From Flavobacteriaceae bacterium UBA1903 (GTDB taxonomy: Bacteria; Bacteroidota; Bacteroidia; Flavobacteriales; Flavobacteriaceae), in the NCBI GenBank assembly GCA_002337605.1, contig DDGL01000013.1, positions 7,548 to 71,547 on the forward strand: 64,000 bases of DNA, given 5' to 3'. This document shows, in pieces, positions 34,498-43,110 of this stretch. The notes under the pieces are model-generated. The model did not search any database, had not been told where the DNA came from, and worked only from the letters and a program-made list of their open reading frames with translations. The translations under genes were made by a program, and so were the position numbers. How positions within the stretch are numbered: position 1 is the first letter of the stretch; each line of letters opens with the position of its first letter.

Positions 34498-35577
34498 TTA
34501 CAACGGAAACATTTTATACGTTTGGCTTACTTCTTTTACAATCTGTTCGGTCCGCTCGGCGTGGGTGTCACTGATAAATAATTGCCCAAAATGGTCGTCG
34601 TCTACCAGGGAAATTAATTGTGCAACACGCTCCTCATCTAGCTTATCAAAAATATCGTCCAGTAATAGGATAGGAGTGACGCCACCTTGTGTTTTAATAA
34701 AATCGAATTGCGCCAGTTTCAATGCTATAAGATATGATTTTTGTTGTCCCTGTGAGCCAAATTTCTTTACGGGATGATCGTCTAAATTAAACTTTAAATC
34801 GTCTTTATGAATTCCAAAGTTGGTGTATTGGGTGACCTTATCTTTGCTTCGGTTTTCTTTTAGGAGTTGTAAAAGGGGGGCTTCTTTCAGTTGGCTTTTG
34901 TATTTTAACCCAACGGTTTCCGTACCATTGCTAATAGATTGATAGCGTTTTAAAAAAATAGGGGCAAAGGCTTCAATAAATCCTGCTCTTTTTTCAAAAA
35001 TGGGCATCCCTAATTCGTGTAACTGTTGGTCATAAATCTCTAACTGTTGTGCGTTAAACGTATTGTTGGCTGCAAAATATTTGAGCAAAGCGTTTCGCTG
35101 TGCAAGCACTTTGTTGTAATTTATAAGGTTGTGTAAATATCCGGAATCACCTTGCGAAATAACCCCATCCATAAATTTTCTACGCGTGTCACTGCCTTCA
35201 ATAATTAAATCACGGTCTGCAGGCGAGATGATAACTAATGGGAGAAACCCGATGTGTTCACTGAACTTGTCGTATGTTTTTCCATTGCGTTTTATGTGCT
35301 TTTTCTGACCGCTTTTGGCACTAATGATAATTTTTTCTTGTCGCTCGCTCTTGTCATAATTGCCTTCAATCACGAAAAAATCGGTGCCGTGTTTCATGTT
35401 CTGGCTCGTGATAGGGTTGAAGTAGCTTTTTCCAAAGGAAAGATGGTAAATTGCATCCAGGACATTGGTCTTCCCAACCCCATTTTTACCGACAAAACAA
35501 TTTATTTTAGGATCGAATTGAAAACTATGAGCTTCAAAATTTTTATAGTTGATTAGTGAAACTGAAGTTAAAATCAT
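34498..35577 (-). CDS. recF: DNA replication and repair protein RecF
   Basis: A 359-residue SMC-like ATPase that helps load RecA at ssDNA gaps. Walker A GKNGVGKT is at residues 30-37; KFGSQGQQKSYLIALKLAQ is the ABC signature; Walker B is PILLLDDIFDKLDEERV. The length is normal. Its stop codon is followed by tandem CTCACGA repeats and then the lipocalin-like gene. Divergent from the TPR gene at 35717. Confidence 0.95.
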   Translation of the reverse strand: MILTSVSLINYKNFEAHSFQFDPKINCFVGKNGVGKTNVLDAIYHLSFGKSYFNPITSQNMKHGTDFFVIEGNYDKSERQEKIIISAKSGQKKHIKRNGKTYDKFSEHIGFLPLVIISPADRDLIIEGSDTRRKFMDGVISQGDSGYLHNLINYNKVLAQRNALLKYFAANNTFNAQQLEIYDQQLHELGMPIFEKRAGFIEAFAPIFLKRYQSISNGTETVGLKYKSQLKEAPLLQLLKENRSKDKVTQYTNFGIHKDDLKFNLDDHPVKKFGSQGQQKSYLIALKLAQFDFIKTQGGVTPILLLDDIFDKLDEERVAQLISLVDDDHFGQLFISDTHAERTEQIVKEVSQTYKMFPL

Positions 35578-35716
35578 AAAAATAAGAGAGTTGCGTGTTT
35601 TTGTTGCTGGGTTTGTGTTTTCACAATTGAGTCTGCAAATTATTGAAAAATAAGAACTTTTTTCTCTTTTAAATTGTAATAAAAATTTTATTTTTGCCCG
35701 TCAGTAAACCAAAATT

Positions 35717-36493
35717 ATGGCTACATATAAAAAGAGAGGGTATAAACAACCCAAACCGAAGAACGAAGCAGAGCAAGACGAACTTCACGAAGGAGACAGC
35801 ACAACAGCTGAGGTATTTAATACCTTAGATGAGGGTGCTAATAAAACCGAGGCTTGGGTAGAGAAAAACCAGAAAGGGATTTTAATAGTAGTAGGTATTG
35901 TTGCCGTTGCTGTTTTAGGGTACCTTGGCTTTCAACAGTGGGTTCAAGGGCCAAAAGAGTCTGAAGCTATGAACGAAATGTTTCAGGCACAGCAATTCTT
36001 TGAGCAAGCTTTAGGGAACGATACAGTAAGTGATTCTTTGTATGACCTTTCTTTGAACGGTGGTAGAGGTAAGTATGGTTTCTTAGAAATTATAGATAAT
36101 TACGGGAGTACAAAAGCAGGAAACCTTGCAGAGTACTACGCTGGGATGGCATACCTGAACACAAACAACTACCAGGAAGCTATTAACCATTTAGATAACT
36201 TTAGCGGTGGGGACGAAATGTTAACTCCTCTGGCAAAAGGTGCTATTGGTGACGCATTTGCGCAGTTAGATCAAAAAGATGAAGCACTGAAGTATTATGA
36301 AGAAGCTGCAACGATTCGCACAAACGATGTAACAACGCCTCGTTTCTTACTAAAAGCAGGAATTATTGCTATGAATATGGGGAAAACTGATGTTGCACTA
36401 AAACACTTTGAAACTTTAGACAAACAATATCCTAAGTCTACCGAAGCTACTAAAGCTGTTGCCTATAAGGGCAAGGTAGAGGCAATGCAATAA
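35717..36493 (+). CDS. TPR-containing membrane protein
   Basis: A 258-residue protein with an acidic cytoplasmic N-terminus (to about 52), one membrane helix (about 54-72, GILIVVGIVAVAVLGYL) and a periplasmic helical region. The latter holds TPR-like repeats such as GNLAEYYAGMAYLNTNNYQEAI and KGAIGDAFAQLDQKDEALKY. The topology resembles YfgM/BamD-type proteins. A TATTTTTG -7 box precedes it at 35689-35696. It is followed 26 bp later by ribH. Confidence 0.85.
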   Translation: MATYKKRGYKQPKPKNEAEQDELHEGDSTTAEVFNTLDEGANKTEAWVEKNQKGILIVVGIVAVAVLGYLGFQQWVQGPKESEAMNEMFQAQQFFEQALGNDTVSDSLYDLSLNGGRGKYGFLEIIDNYGSTKAGNLAEYYAGMAYLNTNNYQEAINHLDNFSGGDEMLTPLAKGAIGDAFAQLDQKDEALKYYEEAATIRTNDVTTPRFLLKAGIIAMNMGKTDVALKHFETLDKQYPKSTEATKAVAYKGKVEAMQ

Positions 36494-36519
36494 AATTACT
36501 CGTTTAGGACGAGCAGTAT

Positions 36520-37023
36520 ATGGCTACTCAAAATAATAACTTATCGGTATACGATAAAACAACAATCCCAAATGCGAAAGATTTTCGGTTTGGGATTGTT
36601 GTTTCAGAATGGAATGAAAAAATAACCCAGGGCATGTTTCAGGGGGCTTTCGACGCTATTCTGGATTGTGGTGGCCTAAAGGAAAATATTGTCCGGTGGA
36701 ATGTTCCCGGCAGTTTTGAGCTTATCTACGGAGCAAAAAAAATGTCACAAAGCTTCGATATGCTTGACGCTATTATTGTAATTGGCAGTGTAATTCAAGG
36801 GGAAACCAAGCATTTTGATTATGTGTGTGAAGGGGTAGCCCAGGGTATTAAAGATTTGAATGTTCAAGGCGATATTCCCGTGATTTTCTGCGTGCTCACC
36901 GATAATACTTTACAACAATCCATAGACCGAAGCGGCGGTAAGCATGGAAACAAAGGTACCGAAGCTGCTATTGCTGCTATTAAAATGGCACAACTACGGA
37001 AGGACGCTACCTTCTACAAATAA
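36520..37023 (+). CDS. ribH: 6,7-dimethyl-8-ribityllumazine synthase
   Basis: A 167-residue riboflavin enzyme joining the pyrimidine and the butanone phosphate. Motifs: FGIVVSEWNEKITQGMFQGA near the N-terminus, VPGSFELIYGAKKM, GSVIQGETKHFDYVCEGVAQGI, and CVLTDNTLQQSIDR with GNKGTEAAIAAIKMA at the end. The family is complete and unremarkable. It is the second gene of a unit with the TPR protein 26 bp upstream. Confidence 0.96.
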   Translation: MATQNNNLSVYDKTTIPNAKDFRFGIVVSEWNEKITQGMFQGAFDAILDCGGLKENIVRWNVPGSFELIYGAKKMSQSFDMLDAIIVIGSVIQGETKHFDYVCEGVAQGIKDLNVQGDIPVIFCVLTDNTLQQSIDRSGGKHGNKGTEAAIAAIKMAQLRKDATFYK

Positions 37024-37060
37024 ACTCTTTCTTTAAAATCTAATTTAGATGCCCTTTGCA

Positions 37061-37093
37061 TTTGCATGGAGGTAGTTCTCTTTAGTATCTTTC
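37061..37093 (+). promoter_or_regulatory. Candidate promoter of the LytTR regulator
   Basis: TTTG at 37061-37064, 21-bp spacer, and TATCTTTC at 37086-37093. The start codon lies at 37114. Confidence 0.45.
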
Positions 37094-37113
37094 CGTTATT
37101 AATAGCATAGCCC

Positions 37114-37869
37114 ATGAAAGTTTTAATAATTGAAGATGAAAAACCTGCAGCACGCAGATTAAATCGTATGCTGGAGCGTTTAGATGTAGACGTAGACAAG
37201 ATGCTCCATAGTGTAGATGAGGCTATTCAGTGGTTTAAAAATAACGAACATCCGGAGCTTATCTTTTTAGACATTCAACTAAGCGATGGACTGTCTTTTG
37301 AGATTTTTGATGAGATAGATATACAAAGCGCCATCATTTTTACTACAGCTTATGACGAATATGCCCTGCAAGCTTTTAAACTAAACAGCATAGACTATAT
37401 CCTGAAGCCTATTGATGAAGACGAACTGGCAGCAGCAGTAAAAAAGTACAAAATGCGACAACCTAAGGCGCAAAACGTACAGATGAATTTTGACGACATA
37501 AAAAAACTACTTACCAACCCAGTAGAGCGCGAATATAAAAAGCGTTTTACTACTAAGATCGGACAGCATATTAAAATGATTTCAGTAGATGAAATTGAGT
37601 GTTTTTATTCTGAAAACAAAGGAACGTATGCCCATACGGTAGACGGTAGGGATTATTTGCTGGACACAACCCTGGAACAACTGGAAGACGAGCTGGAGCC
37701 ACAAACTTTTTTCAGAATCAGCCGGAAATACTACATAAACATTAATGCCATTAGAGATATTATAAGCTACACGAACAGTCGTTTGCAATTAAAGCTGAAC
37801 AGTTATAAAGAACAAGAAGTAATTGTGGCAAGGGAGCGGGTGCGCGACTTCAAGTTATGGCTTGAGTAA
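37114..37869 (+). CDS. LytTR-family response regulator
   Basis: A 251-residue transcription factor. The receiver domain (1-120) has the phosphoacceptor Asp53 in FLDIQLSDG and the acidic cluster EDE at 7-9. The LytTR DNA-binding domain (about 145-251) starts KRFTTKIGQHIKMISVDEIECFYSENKGTY (motifs KxxxIxxxEIxxxxS) and ends FFRISRKYYININAIRDI...RERVRDFKLWL. No histidine kinase is next to it, so its sensor lies elsewhere. It ends 5 bp from the convergent GDPD-like gene. Confidence 0.93.
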   Translation: MKVLIIEDEKPAARRLNRMLERLDVDVDKMLHSVDEAIQWFKNNEHPELIFLDIQLSDGLSFEIFDEIDIQSAIIFTTAYDEYALQAFKLNSIDYILKPIDEDELAAAVKKYKMRQPKAQNVQMNFDDIKKLLTNPVEREYKKRFTTKIGQHIKMISVDEIECFYSENKGTYAHTVDGRDYLLDTTLEQLEDELEPQTFFRISRKYYININAIRDIISYTNSRLQLKLNSYKEQEVIVARERVRDFKLWLE

Positions 37870-37874
37870 ATTTT

Positions 37875-38612
37875 CTATAATGGATGGTATGTTACCAAAA
37901 CCAATGCTACCGTTTCATCTTTCAACATACTTCTTACTAACGTATAATCGCCAATTTTGGAATGCCGTATGCACCAGATATACTTTGTGGTTTCCGGGAA
38001 GTATTCTTTTAGGATTTCATAGTCAAAATGTTCGGTAGAAATGCCAACCTTGGGTTGTGTTTCCAGGATCGTTTTAATTTGCTCTAGTTCTGTATGTAAG
38101 TCTGTTTGCTTCAGTTTATAAAGATCCTGCTTTAAATAGTAACTTGTTTTATAGCCTGCTTTAGTGAAGAGCCCTAATTTTTCAGGGAATCTGGTTTCAA
38201 TTAAAACGTTTTGTTTTGGATAGTTCTTTTCTAGGAAGACGCTGTTAAGCTTTTGTAAAATTAATTCGGCATTGCTTTTATCCAGATTTTTAATGTCTAA
38301 CCACATAAAAGGTTGCTTATCTCCCAAAGCAGCAATATACCTAGTGAACGTAAGACCTGTTGATGGAGCGGTAGGGTGGTGGACATCTAAGACATTTGTT
38401 TCAGGATCGAATACTAAATCCAGCTCTATTGCATCAAAATTAGAAAGGCTTTTTTTTAATTTGTCCAATGAGTTTACGCGATGTGCACCAATCTTTTTGT
38501 AATGTCCCGAAAACTCAATTTTTCTCGGACTGTATTTGTAGCCCCAGAGTAGAAATATCCCTGCTACTACAATCCCTATTCCCCAAAGAATCCTACTTGT
38601 TGTCATAATCAA
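37875..38612 (-). CDS. GDPD/menorin-like membrane-anchored protein
   Basis: A 245-residue protein with one N-terminal membrane helix (about 7-26). The domain has GAHRVNSLDKL, DAIELDLVFDPETNVLDVHHP and FMWLDIKNLD. This resembles the glycerophosphodiester phosphodiesterase and FAM151/menorin-like TIM-barrel families (His-Arg and Glu-x-Asp positions in the right places). It probably faces the periplasm. The start overlaps the phosphoethanolamine-transferase-like gene by 20 bp, which implies coupling, perhaps to turn over the lipid product. Confidence 0.72.
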   Translation of the reverse strand: MIMTTSRILWGIGIVVAGIFLLWGYKYSPRKIEFSGHYKKIGAHRVNSLDKLKKSLSNFDAIELDLVFDPETNVLDVHHPTAPSTGLTFTRYIAALGDKQPFMWLDIKNLDKSNAELILQKLNSVFLEKNYPKQNVLIETRFPEKLGLFTKAGYKTSYYLKQDLYKLKQTDLHTELEQIKTILETQPKVGISTEHFDYEILKEYFPETTKYIWCIRHSKIGDYTLVRSMLKDETVALVLVTYHPL

Positions 38613-40215
38613 TAGAATCTTTTATAACTCTTTTTCGGGGCACAAAAGTACTGTCCAGGACATTTCTGGAGGCATCAATCCCGTCAAATTTTATGTGGCT
38701 AAGCGAAGCAAAGGTATGTGGAAAATCGGTAAGACTGTATGTTCTGTTAGCTACATTTTCTGGCAGCGTATTGTTCGACTTTTTATATTTTTCAGAAAAC
38801 CAGAAAAGAAACGGAACTTCAAACATGGGACGGGTTCCGTGGTATTCGTTGTGCCCAACAAAGTCCATAGTGTCGTATACTTCGTCTCCATGATCTGAAA
38901 AATACGCCATGTAGCTGTACCCATCTTGTGCTCTAAGTTGCTCAATAATTTCTCTTAGTATATGGTCGTTGTATGCCGTAGCGTTATCGTATGCATTGGT
39001 TTGAGTTATGGCTTTTTCGTGCTGAAATTTTAAACCCTTATAAGGTTTTTCAAATATAGTAAAGGACTCAGGGTATCTTTTGTCATACCGTACATGAGTA
39101 CCAATAAGATGTATAAAAACTATTTTCTTCGATGCTGAAGTATCTTTTAAAATTTCATCTAACCTAGGAAGTAAAGCTCCGTCATAAATAGTATAGTTAT
39201 AGTCGTCTGTAGCCATAAAGTGTTTATGGGTGGCAGCACTCCCTATAATTGTAGGAATACTCTCATATAACCCCACTGGCTTTTGGTTGGATAGCCAATA
39301 GGTGGTAAAGCCTGCCATATTTGCTAATTGTATGATGGAGCCATTGGGAGCTGGAATGTTCTCACTGTTTGCGAGTGTTAGTATTTCTTCCAGTGCTGTA
39401 ATGGTATGTACGTGGGGCGTTATAACGCTGTCTAGCACTACAAGCTCTTCTTCTATTTCAGTTAATCTTGGATTTGTTTCACGACCGTAGCCATAAAGCT
39501 GCATGTGCCATCGTGAGGTGGACTCGCCTATAACTACTACATAGGTTTGTGGGGTTTTTATGCTTTCAACATTGGTGAAAGCTTTACTGCTGGGAACTGC
39601 AAGTGCATCTTTAAGTTGCTCTTTTGCGGCAAGGTAGTCATCCCAGGTAGCAATGGTAGCATAGGGTATATTCTGAGTTTTAAATTTTTTATGAATACCA
39701 AAGACACAGGCAAAAGCCCCTAGTAAAAGCAGTATGTTATAAAAAATCACGCTCTTTGGATGTTTTGATTGAAATTTTTTCTTCCGGAAGAATGCCTTCA
39801 GTAAAAAAAATAGAGGTAGCACTAATACACATAGAAGTATATATGTGACGGTAGAAAAATAATTTGAAAGATAATCTGATGCCTCGCTAGAATTGGTTTC
39901 AAAAATTACATACAAGGCAGAGCTGCTTATGGGTACACCATATTGCTGATAGAAGCTAAGTTTTACAAAAGCAAAAAATGCCAAAAATAAATACCCTAAA
40001 ACGGTTGTAACTGCAAATAGCCTCCAGGTTAAAAGAAATATAACCACGAGAAAAAGAGCCATAGACATAAGCCCAAAAGCTAACACCTCCTGTCCATAGT
40101 TATAGGATGGAATTATAAAATACCCTGCAATAAGTACGATCACAAACGGGAACCAAAGCAAAAGCTGGTCTTTGGGTATATATAGTTTTTGTATAAAGCC
40201 TTTAAAATTAGACAC
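38593..40215 (-). CDS. Phosphoethanolamine-transferase-like sulfatase-fold enzyme
   Basis: A 540-residue protein with five N-terminal membrane helices (about 15-165) and a periplasmic alkaline-phosphatase-fold domain (about 205-535). Motifs are VVIGESTSRWHMQLYGYGRETNP (nucleophile Ser/Thr), IHLIGTHVRYDKRY and YFSDHGDEVYD, and the His in VGHNEYHGTRP. The architecture matches EptA/CptA/OpgE-type lipid A or lipid phosphoethanolamine transferases. The acceptor is unknown. It is the middle gene of a minus-strand unit, with 4 bp between it and the upstream LETM1-related gene. Confidence 0.87.
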   Translation of the reverse strand: MSNFKGFIQKLYIPKDQLLLWFPFVIVLIAGYFIIPSYNYGQEVLAFGLMSMALFLVVIFLLTWRLFAVTTVLGYLFLAFFAFVKLSFYQQYGVPISSSALYVIFETNSSEASDYLSNYFSTVTYILLCVLVLPLFFLLKAFFRKKKFQSKHPKSVIFYNILLLLGAFACVFGIHKKFKTQNIPYATIATWDDYLAAKEQLKDALAVPSSKAFTNVESIKTPQTYVVVIGESTSRWHMQLYGYGRETNPRLTEIEEELVVLDSVITPHVHTITALEEILTLANSENIPAPNGSIIQLANMAGFTTYWLSNQKPVGLYESIPTIIGSAATHKHFMATDDYNYTIYDGALLPRLDEILKDTSASKKIVFIHLIGTHVRYDKRYPESFTIFEKPYKGLKFQHEKAITQTNAYDNATAYNDHILREIIEQLRAQDGYSYMAYFSDHGDEVYDTMDFVGHNEYHGTRPMFEVPFLFWFSEKYKKSNNTLPENVANRTYSLTDFPHTFASLSHIKFDGIDASRNVLDSTFVPRKRVIKDSIDYDNK

Positions 40216-40219
40216 CTGT

Positions 40220-41419
40220 TTATTTTTTGTGATCTATTCGGTTTTCATCAAATGCCGAAGGTAACAATTGCGGGATTAATTTTACCAATAAAGGCAATAA
40301 TAACGTACCACCAGGCAATAAAAAGATGGTCAACGAGGGAACTGTTTTGCATATATCCAGCAATTGTGCCTTCACTTTTTTCTTTTCCGAAGCAGAAAGC
40401 GAACGAGTAGTAGATTTTCCTAAAAGCATTAGTAATTCGCCGCTTTCCTCTAACTCCAGGAGCAACCTGTTTCTGTTTCTTAATATAAGTGTCTTAACGG
40501 TTTTCGTTGCTTGTTTATAAAATTGTTTTACAGGATGGGCGTAATCAAAGAGCGTTATCTTACTGTTAGTGTCTTTTGTTAGCAGAACGATGTTTTGTAT
40601 TGCATTGCTTAAAGTTTCTTCAGGCAATTGTAATTGATCTACAAGTTGGTTCAAAAACTCTTGTTCGCTGGCATCCATGGTAAAATCATCCCAAACAGCT
40701 AAACAACATATATCTAATATGTATAACTTTTCATTTGTGTTTAAAGATTCGGTTTCTAAAAAAGAAAGTGTTTCCTTAGTGCCAGTGGTAAGCGTAAATA
40801 AGGTAGCATCTTCAAAAAGTTCCAGAAGCAAGCGATCGTATTTGTTTTTCTTCTTTTTAACCTGTAAAGCTAAAAAACAACAATGCATTACAAGCTTTTC
40901 AAAACTGGCAATATATTTTTTTGAAGAAATACTTGTATGCAAAAACTTGCTAAACGCCAGCACATCTATATACAGGAATGCGTGTGTAAGTAAAGAGGCA
41001 AAATCACGCTTAAATAGATTGTTGGATTCCTGAATACGTACTGCCATAATACGTTCCAGTTTGGAAGCATCACTTTTATAGCGTGAAAACTGAATAAAAA
41101 AACCTTTGCGCTCTTTTTCTATAGTTTTATAAAACGAGATGATTTTTTTATAGGTTTCTTCTGGAGTCGCTTCTTTATTTTCGGACAGATACTGCATCCT
41201 AAGAATGTGCAGCAAATTTACTTTTATTGTTTCTTCCCGGGTAAGTTGTAATCGGTTTTCTGGAGTAGGAAATAATAAAGCACTCGATACCCCAAAAACA
41301 AACCCGTTTTTTTGTAGTGTACTATAAGGTATAACTTCTTGAATACGTATATTATTATTTCTTGTTTGACTTACTAAAGTTATATATTTCGGAATCCATC
41401 CACTAGCTGAAGGGTTCAT
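40220..41419 (-). CDS. LETM1-related protein
   Basis: A 399-residue soluble or peripheral protein. The middle contains a TerB-like segment (WDDFTMDASEQEFLNQLVDQLQLPEETL). The end carries the LETM1-like ribosome-binding module LLGKSTTRSLSASEKKKVKAQLLDICKTVPSLTIFLLPGG, which ends in a hydrophobic stretch (PLLVKLIPQLLP). Such flavobacterial proteins have been called LETM1-related biofilm-associated proteins. Function is not established. It heads the unit with the phosphoethanolamine-transferase-like gene 4 bp later. Confidence 0.78.
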   Translation of the reverse strand: MNPSASGWIPKYITLVSQTRNNNIRIQEVIPYSTLQKNGFVFGVSSALLFPTPENRLQLTREETIKVNLLHILRMQYLSENKEATPEETYKKIISFYKTIEKERKGFFIQFSRYKSDASKLERIMAVRIQESNNLFKRDFASLLTHAFLYIDVLAFSKFLHTSISSKKYIASFEKLVMHCCFLALQVKKKKNKYDRLLLELFEDATLFTLTTGTKETLSFLETESLNTNEKLYILDICCLAVWDDFTMDASEQEFLNQLVDQLQLPEETLSNAIQNIVLLTKDTNSKITLFDYAHPVKQFYKQATKTVKTLILRNRNRLLLELEESGELLMLLGKSTTRSLSASEKKKVKAQLLDICKTVPSLTIFLLPGGTLLLPLLVKLIPQLLPSAFDENRIDHKK

Positions 41420-41584
41420 GAGGTTTGTTTAAGGTTGTTTTAATATTAGTTAACATAACATTAACTGCGTTACGAAAACCGTAAGTGTACTTTAGGCGTA
41501 AATAAAGATGAAAGTACACAATGGTAGTACACCAACCAAATATAACTTTCAAAAAAACTATTAATAATAACTAAATTTCTTAAA

Positions 41585-42298
41585 ATGAAAAAAACGAAAA
41601 TTTTTGCCGCTATTGGTGGATTGGGAGTAGTAATACTTTCAGTATTTCTAATTGCTGCAGATCACGTAGATGCTCCGGATGTAACTGGACAAACAACAGA
41701 CATTGCAGACTTGTATGCCTTTGAGGGCGACAATCCAAACAACACTGTATTAATTGCAACACTTCAAGGACCCTTAACTCCCGGAGATGTAACAAATACA
41801 GCAATGTTTGACGAAGATGTACTGGTAGAATTTAATATAGACAACACAGGTGATTTTGTGGAGGATCTTGTTATCCAAGCAATACGCCGTGGTGATTCTA
41901 TGTATTTCTTCGGGCCTTCTGCTCCAGGGCAAACAGGCTTAAATAGTGAAATACAAACAACTGCTCCTATGAGCAGTGTGAAAATTTCTGGAACCGATGA
42001 AACTGTGACAGCAACTAATAATGGGATGTCATTTTTCGCAGGACCAAGAAGAGATTATTTCTTTTTCGACTTTGAGCGTTTTAATGCTGTAACATCTGGT
42101 GCAGTAGCTCCGGAAGGATTTTTTCCTCCGGGAGAAGCAACAGATTTCTTTGAAGATTTAAATGTATTAGCTATAAGTGTTGAACTACCAAACAGTATGC
42201 TAGGTACAGCACCTGCCCACGTAGGTGGAGCCGTAGGTATAGAAAATCTACCTCCAGCATACAACGTATGGGTTTCAGCCAAAAGAAAACAACTATAA
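41585..42298 (+). CDS. DUF4331 protein, N-terminal half
   Basis: A 237-residue exported protein: signal peptide (about 1-25), then DHVDAPDVTGQTTDIADLYAFEGDNPNNTVL, the start of DUF4331, and FFAGPRRDYFFFDFERFN and PNSMLG near the end. The usual DUF4331 protein is a single chain; here this gene carries the first half and the next gene the second. No substrate is known. It is transcribed with the next two genes and divergent from the LETM1-related gene. Confidence 0.82.
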   Translation: MKKTKIFAAIGGLGVVILSVFLIAADHVDAPDVTGQTTDIADLYAFEGDNPNNTVLIATLQGPLTPGDVTNTAMFDEDVLVEFNIDNTGDFVEDLVIQAIRRGDSMYFFGPSAPGQTGLNSEIQTTAPMSSVKISGTDETVTATNNGMSFFAGPRRDYFFFDFERFNAVTSGAVAPEGFFPPGEATDFFEDLNVLAISVELPNSMLGTAPAHVGGAVGIENLPPAYNVWVSAKRKQL

Positions 42299-42328
42299 AT
42301 AGCTAACAATAAAATTTAAGACAGAGAT

Positions 42329-43042
42329 ATGAAAACAATATATAAATCAATTTTTATAGCCTTATTGGCTGTAACAACAACACTCACATTTGTGCAGTGT
42401 GCAGACGACGACGATAACGGAAATGCCATGAACGAACCAACGTGTGACGATGGCGAAATGAATGCCGATGAAGAAGGTATTGACTGTGGAGGTGTTTTTT
42501 GTGAGCCTTGTGCAGTAGTATTAGACTTTTCTGGTACCTACGCTCAGGAAGACATTATGGGCCGTCCAGGAATTAACACCGTATTTGGTGGAACAGACGC
42601 AGTTAAAAACGACTTTAACACAAGTATCGTAAGTGATAGAATGTCTTTCCAGCCTATATTTGAAGCAACCATGGAAAACTATTTCGATGTGTATGCAGTA
42701 GCACTTGGAGCAGATCCTGCAGATGTAAATTATGAAACGAACATCTTAGGGTTGGACGCACCAACATTTACAACGGTGTTAGCTCAGTTCGATGCGTTAC
42801 AAGTAGCACCCGATGGTGAAACAACCTACTTTAACCCGGCAACTGGAGCTGCCTTAACCGGAAGAAACCTTTCAGATGATGTTATTGATATTTCTTTAAT
42901 CCTTATTTTTGGAGGAGGAGATTTAAATAACCTTAACTTTAGTGATCCAAACGCCGATCCATTTTTGATATCGGATAGTGTAGACGCTGGAGATCGTGAC
43001 TTTAATCTTGCGTTCCCGTATATGTCTACTGTAAATCAGTAA
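42329..43042 (+). CDS. DUF4331 lipoprotein, C-terminal half
   Basis: A 237-residue protein with a lipobox signal (ALLAVTTTLTFVQC). After a short Asp-rich stretch comes a Cys-rich tract (CDDGEMNADEEGIDCGG then CEPC). The main part has MGRPGINTVFGGTDAVKNDFN, ISLILIFGG and a terminal FNLAFPYMSTVNQ, the second half of DUF4331. With its 31-bp spaced partner upstream it probably forms a two-subunit version of one DUF4331 protein. A terminator separates it from the TPR gene. Confidence 0.8.
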   Translation: MKTIYKSIFIALLAVTTTLTFVQCADDDDNGNAMNEPTCDDGEMNADEEGIDCGGVFCEPCAVVLDFSGTYAQEDIMGRPGINTVFGGTDAVKNDFNTSIVSDRMSFQPIFEATMENYFDVYAVALGADPADVNYETNILGLDAPTFTTVLAQFDALQVAPDGETTYFNPATGAALTGRNLSDDVIDISLILIFGGGDLNNLNFSDPNADPFLISDSVDAGDRDFNLAFPYMSTVNQ

Positions 43043-43060
43043 TCATACATTAATTATTTT

Positions 43061-43095
43061 GAAAAGAGCAATACAACCTATTGCTCTTTTCTTTT
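43061..43095 (+). terminator. Rho-independent terminator after the DUF4331 pair
   Basis: GAAAAGAGCAATA (43061-43073) pairs with TATTGCTCTTTTC (43079-43091) around CAACC, and a T-run follows. It sits just before the TPR gene start at 43111, so it may attenuate rather than fully stop transcription. Confidence 0.8.
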
Positions 43096-43110
43096 ATATA
43101 CAAACTAACA

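Noticed and set aside
34498..35577. Long ORFs on the opposite strand of recF, MscS and others
   Set aside because: They are shadows of well-supported genes, with no signal peptide, motif or promoter of their own.
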